64,000 nucleotides of DNA from Brevundimonas subvibrioides ATCC 15264. GTDB taxonomy: Bacteria > Pseudomonadota > Alphaproteobacteria > Caulobacterales > Caulobacteraceae. This document shows positions 9,994-17,087 of the stretch, one piece after another. Numbering within the stretch: the stretch's first letter is position 1; every line of letters begins with the position of its first letter. The position numbers were made by a program, and so were the translations under genes. The stretch lies in the NCBI RefSeq assembly GCF_000144605.1, contig NC_014375.1, positions 434,001 to 498,000 on the forward strand. Reading direction: 5' to 3'. Below the pieces are notes generated by a model that searched no databases, was not told the DNA's origin, and was given only the letters and a program-made list of their open reading frames with translations.

Positions 9994-11126
9994 AGCGCGT
10001 CGATCAACCGTTGCGCCCGGGGGTCGCCGATCAGGTGCGGGGACTGTCGGGTCATCACATAAGCGGCCGACAGCCGGGCCGACGGGTCGGCGAAGGCGCA
10101 GCTGCCGCCCCATCCGCAGTGGCCCAGGGCGTCCGGGTTCGACCCGAAGATGTCCAGGCCCGCATTGCGCATCAGGCCCGCCGCCCAGCTGATGACATAG
10201 GGCAGCACCAGATCCTGACCGTGGATCCGTTCCTTCGTCGCCTGGGCCAGAACGTCGGGCGACAGCACCGTCCTGCCGTCGAGCCCACCGCCATTGGCCA
10301 CGAGGCCCATGATCCGGGCGAGATCCAGCGCCGTGCCGTGCAGGTTGGCCGAGGGGATCTCGATCGTGCGCCACTCGGCCGAGCCGCGCCCGCCGGGGGC
10401 CGACCCCTTGTCGAGGAAGGCGGCGGTCTTGATGGCGTCGACGGGGCCCAGGCTGGCGGCGGCCGACGGCTTGCGCAGGACGGCCACCCGGTCGTGCTCG
10501 CTTTCGGGCAGGCCGATCCACAGGTCGAGACCGAAGGGCCCGGCGAAGTCCTCGCGCAGGGCCTGGCCGAGCGAGCGGCCGTCCGCCAGGCGGTGGACCT
10601 CATTGGCCAGATAGCCGACCGTGACGGGGTGATAGCCCGAGGCGCTTCCCGGCGGCCACATCGGGGCCTGGGCCGCCAGCCGGTCCAGCACCGCCCTCTG
10701 GTCGAACCAGATGGCGGGATCCACGGGTTCGGAAAAGCCGGGCAGGCCGTCCTGGTGCGACAGCATCTGGGCGACGGTGACCGTGTCCTTGCCGCCGGCC
10801 CCGAAGGCCGGCCACAGGCTGGCGACCTTCTCCTCATAGGCCAGCTTGCCGCGCTGGACGGCCGAGGCCATCAGCAGGGCCATGACCGCCTTGCCGGTCG
10901 AGAAGACGGGGACCAGGGTCCGGTCGGTGAAGGGCGTCTGCTGGCGCGGGTCGGCGGAACCCGCCCACAGGTCGACGACCGTCTCGCCCGCGACGACGAC
11001 CGAGAACCGCGCCGCCTGTTCGTTCAGGCCCTCGGGCGCGTCGGTGAAGTTCCGCGCGAAGGCGTCCTTCACGGCGTCGAAGCGGGGCGGGCACAGGCCG
11101 GAGATCTCGGGGGCGGTCAGGGTCAT
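9978..11126 (-). CDS. Serine hydrolase of the beta-lactamase/class C esterase family
   Basis: 382 residues. The nucleophile motif SxxK is S76-T-G-K79, followed by MLSHQDGLPG and by Tyr165 in GYHPVTVGY, the usual general-base region. HCGWGGS near the C-terminus takes the place of the KTG box. The domain is the EstB/PBP-like fold; members are esterases or peptidases, and true beta-lactamase activity is unlikely. No signal peptide is visible, so it is probably cytoplasmic. The ATG at 11126 overlaps the stop of the upstream flavoprotein gene by four bases (ATGA), so the two are coupled. An in-frame upstream start at 11162 is not supported. Confidence 0.86.
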   Translation of the reverse strand: MTLTAPEISGLCPPRFDAVKDAFARNFTDAPEGLNEQAARFSVVVAGETVVDLWAGSADPRQQTPFTDRTLVPVFSTGKAVMALLMASAVQRGKLAYEEKVASLWPAFGAGGKDTVTVAQMLSHQDGLPGFSEPVDPAIWFDQRAVLDRLAAQAPMWPPGSASGYHPVTVGYLANEVHRLADGRSLGQALREDFAGPFGLDLWIGLPESEHDRVAVLRKPSAAASLGPVDAIKTAAFLDKGSAPGGRGSAEWRTIEIPSANLHGTALDLARIMGLVANGGGLDGRTVLSPDVLAQATKERIHGQDLVLPYVISWAAGLMRNAGLDIFGSNPDALGHCGWGGSCAFADPSARLSAAYVMTRQSPHLIGDPRAQRLIDALYAAL

Positions 11127-12358
11127 GCGGGGCTCATATCCGGCGTTTGCGACGCCCGCCACCGCAGAGCGCCCTCGGCGGCGACGACGCCGGAAGCGAG
11201 GCTGGCCTGCAGCAGATAGCCCCCCGTGGGTGCCTCCCAGTCGATCATCTCGCCCGCCACGAACACGCCCGGCCGGGCCACCGTCATCAGGGAGGGATCC
11301 AGACCCTCCAGCCGGACCCCGCCCGCCGTCGAGATGGCCCGGTCCAGACCCTGGATGCCGGTCAGCTTCAGCCGCACCGCCTTGATCCGCTTGGCCAGCT
11401 TGTCGAACCCCGGCGGGATGTCGCCGATCTCGCGCAGCACGCCGATTGCGGCCGCCGACAGGCCGCCGGCCTTGCGCAGGTGGTTGGTCATGCTGTCCTT
11501 GCCGCGCGGCCGGGCCAGACGTTCGGCCAGCGCCGCCTCGGTCAGGTCGGGCCGCAGGTCTAGCGTCACCAGGGCCCCGCCGTCCGCCGCGAGCGCCGCC
11601 CGCAGGGCCGACGACAGGCCATAGACCGGCCCGCCCTCGATCCCGTAGCGGGTCAGCACGACCTCGCCCCGGATCGACCGGCCGCCGAACGTCAGGGTGA
11701 CGGGCTTCAGCACCGCCCCGGCGAACCGGTCGGCGACCACCTCGGACCAGGCCACGTCGAAGCCGGCGTTGGCGGGCACCAGCGGCGCCACCGCGACGCC
11801 CTCGCTCTCGAGCAGCGGCACCCAGGCCCCGTCGGATCCCAGCCTCGGCCAGCTGGCCCCGCCCGTGGCCATGACGGTGGCGGCCGGGTGCTCGATCCGT
11901 TCGCCCTCCGGCGTCTCGAACACCAGGGCCTCGCCGCGCCAGCCGGTCCAGCGCGAGCGGGTGCGGATCTCGACCCCCAGGCCGGCCAGCCGCCCCAGCC
12001 AGGCCCGCAGCAGGGGCGAGGCCTTCATGGCGCGCGGAAACACCCGCCCGCTGGACCCGACGAAGGTCGGCTGCTCCAGCCCGTGCGCCCAGGCGATCAG
12101 ATCGTCGGGCGAGAAGGCGTCGAGCCAGGCGGCGACGGCGCTCTCCGCCGGCCCGTAGCGGGCGAGGAACGCCGGCTGGTCCTCGGTATGGGTCAGGTTC
12201 AGCCCGCCGCGCCCGGCCATCAGGAATTTGCGCCCCACCGACGGCATCCGGTCGTGGACGACGACGCGCGCGCCGGCGCGGGCCAGGGTCTCGGCGGCCA
12301 TCAGCCCGGCGGGACCGGCTCCGATGACGTGGACGGCGGGTTCAGGGTGTTCGGTCAT
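11123..12358 (-). CDS. NAD(P)/FAD-dependent oxidoreductase, BaiN/HI0933-like flavoprotein
   Basis: 411 residues. The FAD-binding loop GAGPAG is at residues 13-18. The family signature VGRKFLMAGRGGLNLTH follows at about residues 41-57, then PTFVGSSGRVFPRAMKASPLL. ATGGASWPRLGSDG and the C-terminal FVAGEMIDWEAPTGGYLLQ are also typical of the HI0933-like group. Some members reduce alpha,beta-unsaturated steroids; the substrate here is unknown. It is the first gene of a two-gene leftward unit with the serine hydrolase and diverges from the GreA-like gene with 65 bases between starts. Confidence 0.86.
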   Translation of the reverse strand: MTEHPEPAVHVIGAGPAGLMAAETLARAGARVVVHDRMPSVGRKFLMAGRGGLNLTHTEDQPAFLARYGPAESAVAAWLDAFSPDDLIAWAHGLEQPTFVGSSGRVFPRAMKASPLLRAWLGRLAGLGVEIRTRSRWTGWRGEALVFETPEGERIEHPAATVMATGGASWPRLGSDGAWVPLLESEGVAVAPLVPANAGFDVAWSEVVADRFAGAVLKPVTLTFGGRSIRGEVVLTRYGIEGGPVYGLSSALRAALAADGGALVTLDLRPDLTEAALAERLARPRGKDSMTNHLRKAGGLSAAAIGVLREIGDIPPGFDKLAKRIKAVRLKLTGIQGLDRAISTAGGVRLEGLDPSLMTVARPGVFVAGEMIDWEAPTGGYLLQASLASGVVAAEGALRWRASQTPDMSPA

Positions 12359-12423
12359 GGGCGTCCTCTAGCCCGCCGGGCCTTGCGGAGGAACGTCCGT
12401 GTCCCGCATACGCTTCGACCATC

Positions 12424-12900
12424 ATGAGTGTCGCCTTCACCCGCGAGGAGGATCTGGAGGCCACGGCCGCCGATCTGCCCGACCGCCCCGTGTCCCCCCA
12501 TGCCAATCTGGTGACGCCCCAGGGCCTCGCCGCGATCGACGACGCCCTGGCCCAGGCGCGCGCGGCCTATGGCGCGGCCCAGGCATCCGGCTCGATCGAG
12601 GCTGACCGGACGGCCATGGCCCGGGCGACGCGCGACCTGCGCTACTGGTCCGCGCGGCGCGCCAATGCCCAGGTCGTCGAGACCGCCGCGGAGGGCCGCG
12701 TCCGCTTCGGGGGATCGGTCACCATCGAGCGCGAGGACGGCCGCACCCAGACCTGGCGCATCGTCGGCGAGGACGAGGCGGACCCGGCGAACGGCTCCGT
12801 CAGCCATGTCTCCCCCCTCGCCCGCGCCCTCACCGGCAAGGGGGTCGGGGACGAGGCGGTGGTCGCCGGACAGGCTGTGGACATCATCGCGGTGGACTGA
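12424..12900 (+). CDS. GreA/GreB-family transcription factor
   Basis: 158 residues. The C-terminal part (about residues 75-156) matches the Gre family globular domain: IVGEDEADPANGSVSHVSPLARALTGK, then GDEAVVAGQ. The N-terminal part has a predicted helical hairpin (LAAIDDALAQARAAYGAAQ and later ATRDLRYWSARRANA), shorter and less acidic at the tip than in classical GreA. Gre factors enter the RNA polymerase secondary channel and rescue backtracked complexes; whether this divergent protein stimulates cleavage is unclear. It is followed, after a gap holding 42-base element copy 4, by a small basic protein gene. Confidence 0.82.
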   Translation: MSVAFTREEDLEATAADLPDRPVSPHANLVTPQGLAAIDDALAQARAAYGAAQASGSIEADRTAMARATRDLRYWSARRANAQVVETAAEGRVRFGGSVTIEREDGRTQTWRIVGEDEADPANGSVSHVSPLARALTGKGVGDEAVVAGQAVDIIAVD

Positions 12901-12940
12901 AGGGCCGGTGCGCCCCACATTGATCACGACAGGCGCCGTC

Positions 12941-12982
12941 GGCGCTCGAGCAGCGACCGACCGCGTCGGGAGCGTTAGCGCC
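12941..12982 (+). repeat. 42-base palindromic element, family A copy 4
   Basis: Arm GGCGCTCGAGCAGCG, inner hairpin CCGAC-CGC-GTCGG (perfect), arm AGCGTTAGCGCC. The inner stem differs from copies 2 and 3 at every pair but the last yet still pairs. It ends a few bases before the AAGGA ribosome site (about 12990-12994) of the next gene, much like copy 3 before asd. Confidence 0.8.
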
Positions 12983-13000
12983 ACTCAAGAAGGATCTTCC

Positions 13001-13177
13001 ATGGCCCGCAAACCCAACTACGGCTTCGAACGGATGGAACGCGACAAGGCCGACGCGGAAAAGGCGGCGCGCAAGGCCGCGGCCAAGCAGGCCAAGAAGG
13101 ACGCCAAGGCCCGGGGCGAGGACGTCGATCACCCCGACTGGGCTCCGCCTTCGGACGAGGCCGACGAACAGGCCTGA
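13001..13177 (+). CDS. Small highly charged protein of unknown function
   Basis: 58 residues. Lys, Ala and Asp dominate, with a helical middle (MERDKADAEKAARKAAAKQAKKDAKA) likely to form a single charged helix, and an acidic tail (PPSDEADEQA). The N-terminus MARKPNYGFER resembles a short conserved alphaproteobacterial protein that I know only as hypothetical. A good AAGGA site lies six bases before the ATG, which supports translation. Family A copy 4 lies immediately upstream. It converges with the gene ending at 13182. Confidence 0.7.
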   Translation: MARKPNYGFERMERDKADAEKAARKAAAKQAKKDAKARGEDVDHPDWAPPSDEADEQA

Positions 13178-13181
13178 AGGC

Positions 13182-13871
13182 TCAGTTCGTCAGGATCTGC
13201 ACGCGCGACCACACCCCGCCGCGATTGACCACCTCGACCCTCAGCGTGCCGGGCTGGGGCCGGTTCAGGGTGCAGACGGGATAGTGGTCGCGCGATCCGT
13301 CGTTGCACACGACGACGCCGGCTGAATCGCGGATGGTCAGGTCGATGTTGGTGTCGCCGTCGCCGATGGCTGCCACCCGCAGGACCTCGTTGCGCCGCGC
13401 CTCGACGGTGAAGCTGTAGGTCTCACGCGCCCTGAGGCGCCGCACCAGCACGATGGGGCCGGGTCCGAAGGGCGAGGACCGTACCCCCTTGTCGGGTGAC
13501 CGCAGCCGCTGGATCCGCTGCAGGATGTAGGGGTCGTCGGCCGCCAGGGCCTCGGCCTCGTCCAGCAGGATCGAGGAGGTTACGAAGGGCGCGTCGCCGT
13601 TGCGGGCGCGGTTGTGGATCTCGGCCATCATGCGCGACGCGACCAGCATGGCCTCGGCGTCGCCACGGTCGCGCGCCCAGTCCGCGACTTCCGCCGCCGT
13701 GACGATCTGGGTGATGGCGCGGGCCTCGGTGTCGGGATCGGAGGCCTCGCCTGGCCCCGACCGGATCTGGGACCCGGCCGGGGCGGCGGTCAGCGCGGCG
13801 GCCAGGGCAGCGATGAACGCAAGGAGTCGTCCCGAAGTCCCCCGACCGGATCGTTCCATGCGCTCTCCCAT
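13182..13871 (-). CDS. Exported protein with a C-terminal beta-sandwich (PPC-like), function unknown
   Basis: 229 residues from the ATG at 13871, which has GGGGGAAGG upstream; a start at 13859 is also possible. The long frame that continues to 14606 overlaps DUF1223 and is a shadow. The N-terminus is a signal peptide (RLLAFIAALAAALTAAPAGSQ). Residues 35-110 are helical (ITQIVTAAEVADWARDRGDAEAMLVASRMMAEI). The last 90 residues (RARETYSFTVEARRNEVLRVAAIGDGDTNIDL and on) look like a bacterial pre-peptidase C-terminal type sandwich, with two Cys in VVCNDGSRDHYPVC that could be disulphide-linked. No enzyme motif is visible. Confidence 0.7.
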   Translation of the reverse strand: MGERMERSGRGTSGRLLAFIAALAAALTAAPAGSQIRSGPGEASDPDTEARAITQIVTAAEVADWARDRGDAEAMLVASRMMAEIHNRARNGDAPFVTSSILLDEAEALAADDPYILQRIQRLRSPDKGVRSSPFGPGPIVLVRRLRARETYSFTVEARRNEVLRVAAIGDGDTNIDLTIRDSAGVVVCNDGSRDHYPVCTLNRPQPGTLRVEVVNRGGVWSRVQILTN

Positions 13872-13965
13872 TTTCGCCTTCCCCCAAAAGCGATACCCAG
13901 AGCGGCGACCGTGTTCGGATTGCGCCGTTCGTACGGCGGCGGACACTGATCGAATCTGATGGATT

Positions 13966-13989
13966 CGCCAAGGCTTAGCTTCCTTGGCG
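13966..13989 (-). terminator. Stem-loop after the DUF1223 gene
   Basis: A perfect eight-pair inverted repeat, CGCCAAGG and CCTTGGCG with an eight-base loop, 16 bases downstream of the DUF1223 stop. It has no T-run, so it may be a transcript-end stabiliser rather than a true intrinsic terminator. A second small hairpin (CGCCGT/ACGGCG, 13923-13938) lies beside it. Confidence 0.4.
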
Positions 13990-14005
13990 GTAGGACGCCG
14001 CCGCT

Positions 14006-14758
14006 CTAGTCCTGGCTCAGCGCCGCTGTCAGAATTCGCCGATCCGCCCGGGCCTGGACCAGGACGACCGTGCGGTCCTGTGCATCGGCGGGGGTGGGCA
14101 GGGTCAGCAGGATGGGCTGGCCTCGCCAGGCCCCCAGCCGGGTCAGGCTGCGAACCACATTGACCGAGCCGATGACCCGGCCCCGGTTGTCGCCGCCGGA
14201 GACGCTGACGTCCTGACGCCCGGGGCGATAGGTGACGGCCCAGACGTCGGCCCCGCCGACCGGCACACGCCCGCTGCCGACCCCGACCGCCTCGCCGTTC
14301 TCGCGGAACTGGACGTCGGGCGGGAAAACACGACGGGCGGCCTCCTCGTCGATGGCGGCATCGACCGCATCGGCGTCGGCCCCGGAGACCTGACGGCGAC
14401 CGTCGATCACCACCTGCGGCGTATAGACGCTGCGCAGCCGCAGGGCGGACTGGTAGGCCCTCTGCCGCTGGGCGAACTCGGGCCGCGCGAAGGTATCGGC
14501 CCAGCCCAGATAGTCCCAGTAGTCGACCGACCAGGTCAGGGCGATGACGCCGGGCGCATCGGCCAGGGCCTCCACCACGCGGTTGGCCTCCGTACAGCCG
14601 GAGCATCCCTGGGCAGTGAACAGCTCGACCACGACCGGCTCGACGGGCCGGATGTTGCGGACCGCCGGGCGCGGACCGACCGGTTGCGCGGACGATCCGA
14701 CCGCGCCGGCCCCGATCAGGGCGGCCAGGCCGGCGATGATGAAGCCCCGTGCGTGCAT
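14006..14758 (-). CDS. DUF1223 thioredoxin-like exported protein
   Basis: 250 residues. The ATG at 14758 starts a signal peptide (MHARGFIIAGLAALIGAGAVGSSAQ). The mature start VVVELFTAQGCSGCTEAN carries the CxxC pair Cys52 and Cys55, the DUF1223 hallmark, followed by LTWSVDYWDYLGWADTFA and RSVYTPQVVIDGR. DUF1223 proteins have a thioredoxin-related fold and are presumed to be periplasmic, with no established role. An in-frame start at 14800 would bury the signal peptide, so it was rejected. It is a single gene between the PPC-like gene and the S9 peptidase pair, all on the minus strand. Confidence 0.87.
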   Translation of the reverse strand: MHARGFIIAGLAALIGAGAVGSSAQPVGPRPAVRNIRPVEPVVVELFTAQGCSGCTEANRVVEALADAPGVIALTWSVDYWDYLGWADTFARPEFAQRQRAYQSALRLRSVYTPQVVIDGRRQVSGADADAVDAAIDEEAARRVFPPDVQFRENGEAVGVGSGRVPVGGADVWAVTYRPGRQDVSVSGGDNRGRVIGSVNVVRSLTRLGAWRGQPILLTLPTPADAQDRTVVLVQARADRRILTAALSQD

Positions 14759-14849
14759 GGGGCGGACTCCTAACCGGAACCGTTCGCGACCGCGCCTCAT
14801 AATCGCGTGAACCCCGCCGCCCCCACGCAGCGGCGGAGGCGGGTCCGTC

Positions 14850-17033
14850 TCAGTCCATCAGCTGCTGGCTCAGATAGACGTAGTGACGGGCCCAGCGGCG
14901 GGCGTTGGCGACCGGATCGGCGTCGTTGGAGTGACCGCCCGAGGTCTCCTCGTAATAGAGGTGGTCGTGGCCCTGCTCGCCCAGGCGGGCGGCGAATTTG
15001 CGCGCATGACCCGGATGGACCCGGTCGTCGCGGGTGTTGGTGGTGATGTAGACGCGCGGATAGTCGGTCTCGGGCCGCAGCTGCTGATAGCCGGAGTACC
15101 GGGCGATGAAGGCGGCGTCGCCGGGAATGCGCGGGTCGCCGTATTCGCCGATCCATGACGCGCCCGCCGGCAGGTCCTGATAGCGCAGCATGTCGATCAG
15201 GGGGCTTTCGATCACCGCCGCGTTGAACAGCTCCGGGTGCTGGGTGATCGACACCGAGGTCAGGACGCCGCCGTTCGAGCGGCCGTAGATGCCCAGGTGC
15301 CGGGCCGAGGCGATGCCGCGGGCCGACAGGTCACGCGCCACGGCGGCGAAGTCGTCGAAGGCCAGCTGACGGTTCTCGCGCAGCGCCGCCTGGTGCCAGG
15401 CCGGGCCGAACTCGCCCCCACCGCGGATGTTGGCGACCACATAGGCCCCGCCGTTCTCCAGCCACAGCTTGCCCAGTTCGGGCTTGTAGGCGGGCGGGAA
15501 ACTGACCTGGAAGCCGCCGTATCCGAACAGGACCGTCGGGGTGGAGCCGTCGGCGGGGGCGTTCCGGGGATGGACGACGAAATAGGGGATCTTCGTCCCG
15601 TCGCTGGAGGCCGCCTCGAACTGTTCGACGACGTGGGTCGCGGCGTCGAACTGGGCCGGGGCCTGTTTGACCTGGGCCAGGTCGCCGGTCGCGACGTCGG
15701 CCAGGCTCAGCGTCGGCGGGGTCAGGAAGCCCTGGCTCGAGACGAAGACCTCGCCGCGCGAGCGGGAGCTGTCGCCCAGCGCCACGGCGCTGTTGGCGGG
15801 CACGGCGATCTCGGTGGCGGCCCAGGTCGTGTGGCCGCGCGCCGTCGTTTCGGGCGTGAAGACCTTCAGCGTGCCGACCACGTGGTCGGACACCACCGCC
15901 ACGATGCGGTCCGACATCACCGTCGTGTCCTGCAGCGACTGGCGTGGGCCGGGGTGGAAGATCACCTGGGGGTCGTTGGTGGCGGAGGTTATCTCCGGCT
16001 GTTGCAGCCGACCCAGCGTCGCGACGACGAGGTCGCCTGCGGGCAGGGTGCTTCCGGGGATGGCCCAGGGCTCGTCCAGCGAGAAGATCAGCTGCGTGCC
16101 CATCGTGCCCTGCACCGACACCCGTTCGGGCAGGTTCAGCCGCACCGCGCGCCCGTCGACCCACTGCCAGGTCTCGGCGCGGAAGGTGTCCAGCGGACGG
16201 TTGAACAGCACCGCCTCGACCACGCCGTCCTTGTTGCGATAGACGGCCGGACTGACGCCATAGCCGCCGTCGCCCTGCTCGCCGCGATAGACCTCGGTCG
16301 CCTGGGCCAGGGTCCGGCCGCGCGACAGGGATTTGACGATGAAGGGATAGCCGCTCTCGGTCAGGGTGGGCTGCCCGTCCTCCGGCCCGAAATCGGTGGC
16401 GATCAGCAGGGTATCGCGATCCAGCCAGCTGAGCCGGTGCTTGCCTTCGGGCAGGACGAAGCCGTCGTCGACGAAGGCCTTGGTCGTCGTGTCGAACTCG
16501 CGCACCACGACCGCGTCCTTGCCGCCCTCGGACAGGGAGACCAGGCAGCGGGTCTCGTCCGGGGCCAGGCAGTTCGCGCCCTTCCAGACCCAGTCCCGGC
16601 CCTCGGCCCTCGACAGGGCGTCGACGTCGATCAGGGTTTCCCAGACGGGCGCGTCGGTGCGGTAGCTGTCCAGCGACGTACGCCGCCACAGCCCCTTGGG
16701 ATTGGTCGCGTCCTGCCAGAAATTGCCGATGCCCTCGCCCAGGAAGGACGGGCCGGGAATGCGGGCGGTGGACGACAGGATGTCGAACGCCTCGGCCCGG
16801 AAGGTCTCGTAGCGCGGATCGCCCGTCAGGGCCGCCAGCGACCGCTCGTTCTCGGCGCGGACGAAGGCCATGGCCTCGGTCCCCTCGACCTCCTCCAGCG
16901 CCAGATGGTCGTCCGCGGCGCGGACGCCCGCGGGCGACAGGTCGGCCGGCAGGTGGGGCGGGGGCGTCTGGGCGAACGCGGGGGCGGCGAAGACCGCAAG
17001 CACCGTGGCCGCCATCAGGGATTGGATACGCAT
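14850..17033 (-). CDS. Secreted prolyl oligopeptidase family (S9A) serine peptidase, copy 1
   Basis: 727 residues with a signal peptide (MRIQSLMAATVLAVFAAPAFAQ). An N-terminal beta-propeller (about residues 60-450) is followed by an alpha/beta-hydrolase domain. The nucleophile is Ser586 in GRSNGG, the DDRVHPGHARK loop supplies the Asp (about 669-670), and His701 in GGHSND completes the triad. S9A enzymes cut short peptides, mostly after proline. It is paralogous to the next gene (17088-19268): both share LEEVEG near the start, SYRTxxPxWETxxDxDAL, and the DDRVHPGHARK loop. The two probably act together in periplasmic peptide use, which is inference. Confidence 0.93.
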   Translation of the reverse strand: MRIQSLMAATVLAVFAAPAFAQTPPPHLPADLSPAGVRAADDHLALEEVEGTEAMAFVRAENERSLAALTGDPRYETFRAEAFDILSSTARIPGPSFLGEGIGNFWQDATNPKGLWRRTSLDSYRTDAPVWETLIDVDALSRAEGRDWVWKGANCLAPDETRCLVSLSEGGKDAVVVREFDTTTKAFVDDGFVLPEGKHRLSWLDRDTLLIATDFGPEDGQPTLTESGYPFIVKSLSRGRTLAQATEVYRGEQGDGGYGVSPAVYRNKDGVVEAVLFNRPLDTFRAETWQWVDGRAVRLNLPERVSVQGTMGTQLIFSLDEPWAIPGSTLPAGDLVVATLGRLQQPEITSATNDPQVIFHPGPRQSLQDTTVMSDRIVAVVSDHVVGTLKVFTPETTARGHTTWAATEIAVPANSAVALGDSSRSRGEVFVSSQGFLTPPTLSLADVATGDLAQVKQAPAQFDAATHVVEQFEAASSDGTKIPYFVVHPRNAPADGSTPTVLFGYGGFQVSFPPAYKPELGKLWLENGGAYVVANIRGGGEFGPAWHQAALRENRQLAFDDFAAVARDLSARGIASARHLGIYGRSNGGVLTSVSITQHPELFNAAVIESPLIDMLRYQDLPAGASWIGEYGDPRIPGDAAFIARYSGYQQLRPETDYPRVYITTNTRDDRVHPGHARKFAARLGEQGHDHLYYEETSGGHSNDADPVANARRWARHYVYLSQQLMD

Positions 17034-17054
17034 GTCGAACTCCGTGGCTTCAAG

Positions 17055-17077
17055 CCTCCCCCGCCAAGCGGGGGAGG
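17055..17077. repeat. CCTCCCCCG palindrome, family B site 2
   Basis: A perfect nine-pair stem, CCTCCCCCG and CGGGGGAGG with a five-base loop, in the 54 bases between the two S9 peptidase genes. The same core occurs at 4483 and 31205. It could end or attenuate the transcript of the upstream peptidase gene. Confidence 0.65.
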
Positions 17078-17087
17078 ATCCGTCCGT

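Noticed and set aside
7537..10521. A 994-codon minus-strand frame opposite rarD and the MFS gene
   Set aside because: The plus-strand genes show membrane-helix patterns and family motifs; the minus frame is low-complexity Gln/Gly/Arg.
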